A stretch of DNA of 7,095 bases from Thermoflexales bacterium (lineage in GTDB: Bacteria > Chloroflexota > Anaerolineae > B4-G1 > SLSP01): contig SLSP01000041.1 of the NCBI GenBank assembly GCA_007130345.1, positions 1 through 7,095 on the forward strand, given 5' to 3'. Below the pieces are notes generated by a model that had not been told where the DNA came from, did no database searches, and was given only the letters and a program-made list of their open reading frames with translations. The position numbers and the translations under genes were made by a program. Below are positions 1 to 5,793 of this stretch, in pieces (position 1 is the stretch's first letter; the number at the start of each line of letters is the position of its first letter).

Positions 1-284
1 GGCACGCTGGCCCGGCGCTCGAAGATGTGGCCCAGGCGCTCAAAGATGGGGATAAACCAGTGGTCTTCGAGCTGCGACTCGTTGTAGTTATCGAGGTGAT
101 CGCCCTCGCGCGCGTAAAGCTCGCGCAGCCAGACGTAGAACGCGGCGGCCTCGTGGCGCGCGGCATCCCATCGGGCATCGCGGGGCAGCAGGTGATCGAG
201 ATAGTGGTCAGAGAAGAGGAACTGATTATAGTAGGGCGTCACCATCGTCAGGGGGAACTGCATCAGGTTTTGGTCTTGGGTCAT
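1..284 (-). CDS. N-terminal fragment, probable Eco57I-like restriction-modification protein (partial, runs off left edge)
   Basis: Ninety-four codons are readable from ATG at 282-284, and the frame is still open at the window edge. A strong Shine-Dalgarno AGGAGG (289-294) sits 4 nt upstream of the ATG, so the start is well supported. The peptide begins MTQDQNLMQF. It contains NQFLFSDHYLDHLLP (about residues 20-34) and then NESQLEDHWFIPIFERLGHIFE (about residues 68-89; key residues N68-E69-S70-Q71, F77 and LGH). From family knowledge, an LFSD-YYL...LP segment followed by a NE-Q-E--FI-P-LE-LG segment is typical of the N-terminal region of very large Eco57I-type (type IIG/IIL-like) methylase-restriction proteins, where it precedes nuclease and N6-adenine methylase domains. 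None of those catalytic domains lies inside the window, so this is inference from the N-terminus alone. The gene starts 59 bp after the stop of the CoA-ligase fusion gene and may be co-transcribed with it. It could also be another large protein sharing this N-terminal module. Confidence 0.5.
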   Translation of the reverse strand, partial: MTQDQNLMQFPLTMVTPYYNQFLFSDHYLDHLLPRDARWDAARHEAAAFYVWLRELYAREGDHLDNYNESQLEDHWFIPIFERLGHIFERRASV

Positions 285-343
285 CGGGCCTCCTGGAGCA
301 TCCGGTAAGCACGCGCCGCGCTATTTTGTCTCTCGATCCGCGA

Positions 344-1879
344 TTATGCGTCCATCCCCGGAATCGGCAACGCGACGTGTCCACCGCCCTCGCCGTAGAG
401 CAGACAGTCCACCTCGCAGCCGAGACACTCCACGCACTGCCCTTTCTGCGCGGCCTCCGGCGTGATGTTAAGCTCCGGGCAACCCCGCGCGTTGAGCGAG
501 AGAATCCCCCGCGCGCACGCCTGGATGCAGATTTTGCTCTCACATCCGGTGCAAATTGCGTGGTCGTAAGTCACCGTCCCGCCCGTCACGGTCTCGAAGC
601 TGTAATTTTGGCTTGGGGATTGTGGTTTGTGGGCCGGTTTTGCATCCTGCGTCCCGCCTCTCGCTTCCTGAATCAAGGCGTGCAGCCGCGCCGCGCAAAA
701 GTCCGGCGAATCGTCCTTCCTGTAGCCCTCCACCCGCGCCGGGATGCGCCCGTTGAGGCTTTCCAGAATGTCCACGGCGCGATCCTCGGCGTTGCCGCCC
801 AGGCGAATGACGGCCGGCACGTCCAATTGCGCTTCGAGGAACGCCTTGAACAGCCCCCGCGCCGAGTAAAACTGCTCCTGGCTGGCGACGCCGGAACCGG
901 ATCCAAAATAGCCGTCCACCGGGCCGCTCGCCAGCACGATTTTGGCCGCGCGGTAGACCTTGCTCGCCGGGGGATTGCCGCTGGTGTCCACGAAGGTCGC
1001 CAGCTTGTACCCCTGGCGCAGCACCGCGTCCATGCTCATCATCGAGCCACCGCCACCCGCGCCGTGGAAGCCCACGTAGCCGTCGCCCTTCTCAAAATCC
1101 TCCGCCATCTGGATGAAGTAGAACGTGCCGCGATAGTCGCCGGCCTCCACGTCGTAGGCGATTTTCTCCAGCATGGTGGGGGGCCGGTCGTACTCGCGGG
1201 CGATGGCGATGCCTAGCTCCGGGTGGCGGAAGACGGCATAATCGTCCACGGTGATGCGGCAGTCGGCGGCAACGAGCTTGCCGGCGACGGTCAGCGCGAG
1301 CGGGTTGATCTCGGCGGCGCGGGCCTCGGTGGCGCGCGCGGTGTCGTAGAGCTTGACCAGCAGCCCGCCCAGATCGCGCTGGAGCTTCCCACCGATGCCC
1401 GTCTGGCGCACGAGGTCGCGGGCCTGGTAGTCTTGCAGGCCGAATTCGATGTCCACATGCGCGCTGGCGACCCTGTCGGGATGCGTGACGGCGATTTCCT
1501 CGATGCCCGTCCCGCCGACGCTGGCGAACATCACCAGCGGGGCCTGCTCCCGGTCATCCACAATGACGCCAGCGTAGAACTCGCGCGCGATGGCGATCTG
1601 CGCCTCGACCAACACATGCTCCACCGTGAAGCCCTTCACCTGGAGGCCGAGGATGGCCCGCGCCGCCGCTTCGGCCTCAGCGGGCGTAGCGGCCTGGCGG
1701 ATGCCGCCCACGCTCGCGCGCCCCGTAATCCACGCCTGCGCCTTGACCATCACCGGCCCGCCGATCTCAGCAGCGATCTCCCGCGCCTCTTCGGGCGTCG
1801 CCGCCACGCGGCCTTGCGGAACCGCGACCTTGAACTGTTTGAGCAACGCCTTGCCCTGATATTCGTGTAATCGCGCCAT
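344..1879 (-). CDS. SucC-like ATP-grasp acyl-CoA ligase fused to a C-terminal 2x[4Fe-4S] ferredoxin domain
   Basis: This is a 511-aa protein. The start MARLHEYQGKALLKQF matches the classic SucC N-terminus. ATG 1877-1879 has AAGGAG at a 6-nt spacing, so the longer in-frame start at 1963 is rejected. Residues 1-230 are the ATP-grasp part: VKAQAWITGRASVGGI (45-60) corresponds to the SucC glycine loop, and A189-E190-I191-N192-P193-L194 to the conserved EINPL metal/phosphohistidine-contact motif. Residues 245-400 are a CoA-ligase domain with FHGAGGGGSMMSMD (271-284). The usual GGGATKE loop is replaced by DTSGNPPASKVY (298-309), which looks closer to ATP-citrate lyase. After a linker (about 409-435) comes a dicluster ferredoxin domain: C443-x2-C446-x4-C451-x3-C455 and C482-x2-C485-x2-C488-x3-C492. 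SucC is normally about 390 aa without Fe-S. The protein is cytosolic and presumably makes or cleaves an acyl-CoA with ATP; the substrate is unknown. No SucD-like alpha subunit, which would carry the phosphohistidine, is in the window. Known: the domain families. Inferred: the ferredoxin tail may couple the ligase to a ferredoxin-dependent oxidoreductase. Confidence 0.85.
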   Translation of the reverse strand: MARLHEYQGKALLKQFKVAVPQGRVAATPEEAREIAAEIGGPVMVKAQAWITGRASVGGIRQAATPAEAEAAARAILGLQVKGFTVEHVLVEAQIAIAREFYAGVIVDDREQAPLVMFASVGGTGIEEIAVTHPDRVASAHVDIEFGLQDYQARDLVRQTGIGGKLQRDLGGLLVKLYDTARATEARAAEINPLALTVAGKLVAADCRITVDDYAVFRHPELGIAIAREYDRPPTMLEKIAYDVEAGDYRGTFYFIQMAEDFEKGDGYVGFHGAGGGGSMMSMDAVLRQGYKLATFVDTSGNPPASKVYRAAKIVLASGPVDGYFGSGSGVASQEQFYSARGLFKAFLEAQLDVPAVIRLGGNAEDRAVDILESLNGRIPARVEGYRKDDSPDFCAARLHALIQEARGGTQDAKPAHKPQSPSQNYSFETVTGGTVTYDHAICTGCESKICIQACARGILSLNARGCPELNITPEAAQKGQCVECLGCEVDCLLYGEGGGHVALPIPGMDA

Positions 1880-1885
1880 ATAGGT

Positions 1886-1891
1886 CTCCTT
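1886..1891 (-). promoter_or_regulatory. Ribosome binding site that fixes the CoA-ligase fusion start
   Basis: AAGGAG on the minus strand lies 6 nt before ATG 1877-1879. It decides between this start and an in-frame ATG 84 nt upstream (1963) that lacks comparable support. The protein from this start begins with the conserved SucC-type N-terminus. Confidence 0.8.
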
Positions 1892-1927
1892 CGTTGGAAA
1901 TGGGTAACTGGAATTTGGCGAAACTAT

Positions 1928-1947
1928 CAGAAATCCGATTTTTGCAC
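1928..1947. promoter_or_regulatory. Palindromic motif AAATCCGATTT, copy 1 (upstream of the CoA-ligase fusion)
   Basis: AAATC-C-GATTT is an odd-centred palindrome at 1931-1941, centred 57 bp upstream of the fusion gene's ATG. Positions 1928-1947 match 3428-3447 at 18 of 20 bases in the same orientation, and the second copy lies at a similar distance upstream of the MFS gene. A shared operator or leader element is plausible but inferred. No confident sigma-70 promoter hexamers were identified next to it. Confidence 0.4.
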
Positions 1948-2056
1948 CCCAAATTAGTCCCACTCAGAGCGGATCATCCGATCCGCAACTATACGTCGGA
2001 ACGGGGAACAGACGTTCCCCCTAGAGCACATTCAACTGAGGAGTTATTTATGCCGC
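1947..2056. repeat. Left arm of a ~110-bp inverted repeat flanking the MFS gene
   Basis: This segment aligns with the reverse complement of 3504-3612 at about 94 of 110 positions with one single-base gap (my manual alignment). It carries two perfect hairpins. The first is GCGGATC/GATCCGC with an ATCC loop (1969-1986). The second is GGGGAAC/GTTCCCC with an AGAC loop (2003-2020). It ends 6 bp before the MFS stop codon, so it covers the 3' flank of that gene, and the hairpins could act in MFS transcript termination or 3'-end stability. It fills most of the 183-bp gap 1880-2062. Confidence 0.85.
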
Positions 2057-2062
2057 ACTTGG

Positions 2063-3367
2063 CTAGGCCGTCACCACTTCGGCGCGCGCGTTCTCTATTT
2101 TGGCGACGCGGATACCTTCTTCCTCATCGACGCGCGTGAGGAGATAGATGCCGCCGCCAAAGAAGACGATGAGCGAGACGATGCCCAGGCGACTGCCCCC
2201 TGCCAGCATCGAGACCACAGCGAAGAGCAGCGGCCCGATGATCCCGGCGAACTTGCTGGAGATATCGTAGAAGCCGAAGAACTCCGCGCTGCGCGCCTTC
2301 GGGGCCATCTGGCTGTAGAGGCTGCGGCTGAGGGCCTGCGTCCCGCCCTGCACCATCCCCACCGCGATAGCCAGCGCCCAGAAGTGCCACCCGGTGCTCA
2401 TAAAGTACCCCGCTATCGAGATCAGTGTATACCAGGCCAGCCCCACGATAATCGCCGTCTTGGTCCCGATCCTCTTACTGACTTTGCCGAACAGGAGCGA
2501 GAAGGGAATGCCCACAATCTGCGTCATCAGCAGCGCGCCGATCAGGTCGAGGGTGTCAATGCCGATTTCGGCCCCGTAGATGGTCGCCATCTTGATGATG
2601 GTGCCGATCCCGTCGTTATACAGCCAGAAAGCAATCAGGAACTTGAATAACTCCCGGTACTTGCGAATCTCGCGGAAGGTCTGCGCCAGACGTTGGAAGC
2701 TGGCCTTGAGCGGCGGAATCCCCTCCTCGAGGCCAACGCGGGTCGCCGGCGGCTCCGGCACACGCCGCAACAGCGGCACCGTGAAGATCGCCCACCAGAT
2801 CGCCACCGAGAGCAGCGATAGCCGATAGCCCAAATTATTCGCCTCCAGGAACCAGATCATGGCGATGTTGACGGCCAGCAGCAGCCCGCCGCCCACGTAA
2901 CCGAGCGCGTAGCCCTTGGCGGAGATATAGTCCACCTCGTCTTCTTTGGCGATGTGGCCGAGCAGGGCATCGTAGAAGACGTAAGAGCCGCCCATCCCCA
3001 CTGCCCCGAAGAAGAAGAGCACCATCGCCAAAATCCAATCGCCGGTGTTGATGGTGTACATCAACGCGGTGGCGACAACGCCGATACCGGCGAAGATGGC
3101 GAGGAATTTCTTCTTGCTGCCGGTGTGATCCGCCAGACTGCCGAGCACTGGCGCGAGCATCGCGGCCACCAGCAGCGAGAAGGCGTTGATGTAGCCCCAA
3201 TAGGCCGTAGCGACGTGCGGCGCGAGCACGTTGGCGGTGATGAGGCTGAAGTACACGGGCAGCACGGCGGCCTCCCCCGTTGTGGAGAAGGCCGAACTGC
3301 CCCAATCGTACAGACACCACGCGGTGGTGATCTGCTTATAGCTGAAAGATTTGGATGATTCTGACAT
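2063..3367 (-). CDS. MFS transporter, UMF1/Atg22-like family
   Basis: This is a 434-aa multi-spanning inner-membrane protein with about 12 hydrophobic segments in two halves. The start MSESSKSFSYKQ was chosen because AAGGGG (3375-3380) lies 7 nt upstream; an in-frame ATG at 3430 would add a 21-residue polar extension with no family counterpart. Family-typical motifs are L19-Y20-D21-W22-G23-S24-S25-A26-F27 (UMF1/Atg22 YDWxxSAF), the MFS cytoplasmic-loop signature GSLADHTGSKK (76-86), SAKGYALGYVGGG (149-161), LYNDG (249-253) and, in the second half, GGTQALSRSLYSQMAPK (341-357) followed by EFFGFYD and GIIGPLLF. The central loop (about 203-235) is charged and helical. Family members are annotated as permeases or effluxers, and the bacterial substrate is generally unknown; none can be named here. 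The gene stands alone between two arms of an inverted repeat. It shares an upstream palindrome with the downstream CoA-ligase fusion gene, which weakly suggests linked expression, perhaps transport of a related acid or metabolite (speculative). Confidence 0.9.
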   Translation of the reverse strand: MSESSKSFSYKQITTAWCLYDWGSSAFSTTGEAAVLPVYFSLITANVLAPHVATAYWGYINAFSLLVAAMLAPVLGSLADHTGSKKKFLAIFAGIGVVATALMYTINTGDWILAMVLFFFGAVGMGGSYVFYDALLGHIAKEDEVDYISAKGYALGYVGGGLLLAVNIAMIWFLEANNLGYRLSLLSVAIWWAIFTVPLLRRVPEPPATRVGLEEGIPPLKASFQRLAQTFREIRKYRELFKFLIAFWLYNDGIGTIIKMATIYGAEIGIDTLDLIGALLMTQIVGIPFSLLFGKVSKRIGTKTAIIVGLAWYTLISIAGYFMSTGWHFWALAIAVGMVQGGTQALSRSLYSQMAPKARSAEFFGFYDISSKFAGIIGPLLFAVVSMLAGGSRLGIVSLIVFFGGGIYLLTRVDEEEGIRVAKIENARAEVVTA

Positions 3368-3374
3368 TAAAATT

Positions 3375-3380
3375 CCCCTT
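3375..3380 (-). promoter_or_regulatory. Ribosome binding site that fixes the MFS start
   Basis: AAGGGG on the minus strand lies 7 nt upstream of ATG 3365-3367. It supports this start over the longer in-frame one at 3430. Confidence 0.7.
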
Positions 3381-3396
3381 GTGTGTGATTTTTGAA

Positions 3397-3412
3397 AGTA
3401 GCGCAAAACTGA
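3397..3412. repeat. Short direct repeat AGTAGCG-CAAAACTGA, copy 1
   Basis: AGTAGCGCAAAACTGA recurs at 3647-3665 with a 3-base insertion (TCA) after AGTAGCG. This copy lies in the MFS leader, 30-45 bp upstream of its ATG. The two copies bracket the right inverted-repeat arm. The meaning is unknown. Confidence 0.4.
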
Positions 3413-3427
3413 GTCCCTGAAAAAGTC

Positions 3428-3447
3428 CAAAAATCCGATTTTTCCAC
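3428..3447. promoter_or_regulatory. Palindromic motif AAAAATCCGATTTTT, copy 2 (upstream of the MFS gene)
   Basis: Here the palindrome is perfect over AAAAATC-C-GATTTTT (3429-3443), centred 69 bp upstream of the MFS ATG. It matches copy 1 (1928-1947) at 18 of 20 positions in the same orientation. The offset relative to the start codon differs by 12 bp between the two genes. It could be an operator, a promoter-proximal element or part of a dispersed repeat. Confidence 0.45.
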
Positions 3448-3471
3448 ACGCGACCCACTACCTACATGAAA

Positions 3472-3483
3472 TTCGCGCGCGAA
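3472..3483. repeat. 12-bp perfect palindrome TTCGCGCGCGAA
   Basis: This is a self-complementary sequence with an alternating CG core, about 105 bp upstream of the MFS start. It could be a protein-binding site, but CG-rich palindromes also arise easily in this composition. Confidence 0.25.
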
Positions 3484-3503
3484 AAATCTCTATCTAGTAC
3501 CGC

Positions 3504-3614
3504 GCGGCATAAATAACTCCCCAGTTGAATTTGCTCCAAGGGGAACGTCAGTTCCCCGGTTCGCCGCATAGTCGCGGATCTGACGATCCGCTCTGAGCGG
3601 GGCTAACTGGGGAG
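3504..3614. repeat. Right arm of the inverted repeat flanking the MFS gene; folds as a bounded multi-hairpin element
   Basis: The reverse complement of 3504-3612 aligns with 1947-2056 (about 85% identity). Hairpins are GGGGAAC/GTTCCCC with a GTCA loop (3540-3557) and GCGGATC/GATCCGC with a TGAC loop (3574-3591). This arm also has its own terminal inverted repeat: CTCCCCAGTT (3517-3526) pairs with AACTGGGGAG (3605-3614), and GCTC (3533-3536) with GAGC (3595-3598). The element can therefore close into a basal stem with two internal hairpins, resembling a MITE or a structured intergenic repeat. No target-site duplication is obvious. It occupies the middle of the 314-bp gap 3368-3681, in which I see no gene. 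Confidence 0.85.
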
Positions 3615-3642
3615 GGACTTCCGCCGCGCTGTACTAGGATTC

Positions 3643-3667
3643 TTTCAGTAGCGTCACAAAACTGAAA
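3643..3667. repeat. 7-bp hairpin containing copy 2 of the AGTAGCG direct repeat
   Basis: TTTCAGT (3643-3649) and ACTGAAA (3661-3667) are perfectly complementary around an 11-nt loop. The hairpin starts about 15 nt beyond the histidine kinase stop on the minus strand. The stem is AT-rich and no T-run follows, so it is not a convincing intrinsic terminator. Positions 3647-3665 repeat the 3397-3412 motif. Confidence 0.4.
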
Positions 3668-3681
3668 TGTTACCTAATTCT

Positions 3682-5781
3682 CTACGCCCCCTCCTCTTCA
3701 CCGGCCTGATCCACATCACCATCGCGCCAGAAGGGCAGATGGATGAGGAAAGTCGTACCCTCTTGTAACACGCTCTGCACTTCAATGTGCCCGCCTAGTC
3801 CCGTGATATAATCGCGCGTCCAGAACAAGCCGAATCCCATGCCGGTCTTCTTCGTCGTCCAGCCAATGTCGAAGATGCGCCGGGCGTTATCCGGCGAGAT
3901 GCCCACACCGTTGTCCTGGATGCGCGCGGCGATGCTGGTCGGCGCGTCCAGCCAACTCTCCACCTGCACCAGCCCCTCCGCGCCCTTATCCACTACGGCC
4001 TCGCAAGCGTTCTTTATCAGCACGCGGAATGCCTCCGTCAGCATATCAAACGAAGTTTTGACGAACAACGGCTCTTCCGACAACTCGAATTGCACGCGGA
4101 CATCCTCCAACTCCGCAATCGCCAGAATCCGCTGGCGCGCGGTGCGCACACACGCATTCACGTCGATGACCTCGTCGTTGATGGGCCGCCACGGCTCGCC
4201 CAGAGAATCCAGCATCGCCGCCGCCTGATCCAGACGCTCTCCCACACGATGACTCTTCTGCAACTGTTGCTGAAGCAACTCTGGCGGCAGCTTCTCTAAC
4301 AAATCCAGGTGGACGCGGAACAGGCCGATGTGATTGCGCAGTGCGTGAACCGCCGTCGCCGCGCTAAACGCCATCCGCCCGAAGACCTGAGCCGCGCGCC
4401 GCTGCTCCTCAGCCACGCGATACAAGCGCGCGTTGTGGATACCCGCCGCTGCCTGTTGCCCAAACGCGCGCAACAAATCGATCTCGCTGCGCTGAAAGGC
4501 CCGCGATTGCGACGCTGCGAAGAGATTGCCCACCAGCGCGCGCTGCATAGCGCCGTCCACCAGAGTCTCCAAAAAGAACGGCACCGCGATCACCTGCCGG
4601 ATCTCCATCGCCTCCTGAATCCCCTGCACTATCGCTCGTGCCGATTCCGGGAGCACCGGGCGGAAGAGGTCGTAGAGCGTATCACTGGTGATCGGATGGC
4701 CGGCCTGCGCCGCGCGCGCGCTCAAATTATCCTGATACGCGGGCTGATTCACGTACACTTGCGCGATGTTGGGGTCAGAGAGGCTGACTGGGCGCCCCAT
4801 CACGTCTGAGAGCCGCTGCTCCCAGCGCGCAATATCGGTCGGCGTGGCGAGTTCGGGGTCTACCGCAATGGCCCACACCGGCAGCGCGCCGTCCTGCTCC
4901 AGCGGCGCGACCATCGCGCCGGCATAGCCCAAATCCTCCACCACCCCCCGCGCGATCCAGTCGAAGAGTTGGCACTCGTCTCTGAGGCTGGTGTGCAGGC
5001 GATAGCTCAATTGCTGCGCGATTTCGATTTGCACGCGCCGCCGCTCGCTGCCGATGGCCGCCGCCGCTTGCCGTCCAAACGCCGACAGCACCAGCACATC
5101 CTGGGGAGAGATTTTGGCGCGATTGGCGGCAAAGAGATTCCCCACCAACTCGCGGGTTGGGCCGTCCTCCGTATAGGTCTCCAGAAAGAAAGGCACCGCG
5201 ATCACCTGCTCTACGCCGAGGGCTTGCTGGATGCCTTGCACAACATGCTGACTCGCCGCTGGCGCAATTGGCCGGAAGAGGTCATAGAGCTTGTCGCTGG
5301 TGACAGGGCCGCCCTGGCGGGCCGCTTGCACGCTCAAGTTATCCCTGTAAGTTTCGTCGTAGATATAAACCCGCGCCACCTGTGGATCGGTGATACTGAT
5401 GGGATGCCCCACCGTCGCAGAGATCTGCTCTTCCCAATGGCAGATTTCGGATTGCGTGGCGATAGCGGGATCGACGTACAACGCGCGCACCGGCAGAGAA
5501 TCGCCCTGCTCATACGTGGCGACCATCGCGCCAGTATAGCCGAGCACCTCCACCACGTCGCGCACGATGTCGTAAAGCGTGGCGTGCAAGCCCTCCGTCG
5601 CGGCGCGGTTGAGGGCGACGTCGGGTGGGATGCGGCGGCACGCCATCTCCCGGCGCACCCAGCGGCGCACCACCGTCCGCGTGAACCACGATATGCCGGG
5701 GAGATTGGCGAGCCATCCCAATCCCCGCGAGTGCCAGAAGCGGCGGGAAGCGTTATTCTCGTCTTCGATATGATCGTTCAT
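3682..5781 (-). CDS. Soluble sensor histidine kinase with two tandem GAF-like domains
   Basis: This is a 699-aa protein with no clear membrane segment, so probably a cytoplasmic sensor. Residues 1-60 are a basic, Trp-containing N-terminal segment. Two GAF-like units follow at about 62-248 and 266-450, and they are obvious duplicates: LGYTGAMVA (80-88)/LGYAGAMVA (284-292), TSDKLYDLFRP (161-171)/TSDTLYDLFRP (365-375), QVIAVPFFLET (192-202)/(396-406) and LVGNLFAA (212-219)/(416-423). The dimerisation/phosphoacceptor region has H479 in AVHALRNHIG. The ATPase domain shows N591 (N-box, IKNACEAV), D623-N-G-V-G-I (G1), an F-box-like RIFDIGWTTKK (635-645) and GMGFGLF (647-653, G2). The residue after H479 is Ala, where Glu/Asp is usual. 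The start at 5781 lies 12 bp after the uracil-DNA glycosylase stop, with only a weak Shine-Dalgarno, so translational coupling is likely. No response regulator is adjacent, so the partner is unknown. The ligand or signal cannot be read from sequence. Confidence 0.92.
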   Translation of the reverse strand: MNDHIEDENNASRRFWHSRGLGWLANLPGISWFTRTVVRRWVRREMACRRIPPDVALNRAATEGLHATLYDIVRDVVEVLGYTGAMVATYEQGDSLPVRALYVDPAIATQSEICHWEEQISATVGHPISITDPQVARVYIYDETYRDNLSVQAARQGGPVTSDKLYDLFRPIAPAASQHVVQGIQQALGVEQVIAVPFFLETYTEDGPTRELVGNLFAANRAKISPQDVLVLSAFGRQAAAAIGSERRRVQIEIAQQLSYRLHTSLRDECQLFDWIARGVVEDLGYAGAMVAPLEQDGALPVWAIAVDPELATPTDIARWEQRLSDVMGRPVSLSDPNIAQVYVNQPAYQDNLSARAAQAGHPITSDTLYDLFRPVLPESARAIVQGIQEAMEIRQVIAVPFFLETLVDGAMQRALVGNLFAASQSRAFQRSEIDLLRAFGQQAAAGIHNARLYRVAEEQRRAAQVFGRMAFSAATAVHALRNHIGLFRVHLDLLEKLPPELLQQQLQKSHRVGERLDQAAAMLDSLGEPWRPINDEVIDVNACVRTARQRILAIAELEDVRVQFELSEEPLFVKTSFDMLTEAFRVLIKNACEAVVDKGAEGLVQVESWLDAPTSIAARIQDNGVGISPDNARRIFDIGWTTKKTGMGFGLFWTRDYITGLGGHIEVQSVLQEGTTFLIHLPFWRDGDVDQAGEEEGA

Positions 5782-5793
5782 CGCGGGTCTCGG

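Noticed and set aside
326..1216. Long plus-strand open frame (296 codons) opposite the CoA-ligase fusion gene
   Set aside because: Its translation is Arg/Ala/His-rich with no recognisable domain. It lies antisense to a gene with clear motifs, as is usual in GC-rich DNA.
1950..1963. Upstream in-frame ATG as start of the CoA-ligase fusion (1963)
   Set aside because: It would add 28 residues unlike any SucC N-terminus, whereas the ATG at 1879 has a well-placed Shine-Dalgarno and the conserved N-terminal sequence.
2050..2139. Plus-strand AGGAG-TTATTT-ATG in the left repeat arm, giving a 29-codon reading frame; the same signal is conserved in the right arm
   Set aside because: In the left arm the frame runs antisense into the MFS 3' end, and in the right arm it stops after six codons. 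The peptides differ completely, so this is repeat sequence rather than a gene. It might be the relic of a gene start carried by the element.
3504..3614. tRNA-like fold in the right repeat arm
   Set aside because: There is no seven-base acceptor stem with the expected anticodon and T arms or a TTC-A signature. The second copy does not keep the basal stem.
3643..3667. Intrinsic terminator of the histidine kinase gene
   Set aside because: The stem is AT-rich with an 11-nt loop and no following T-run on the minus strand.
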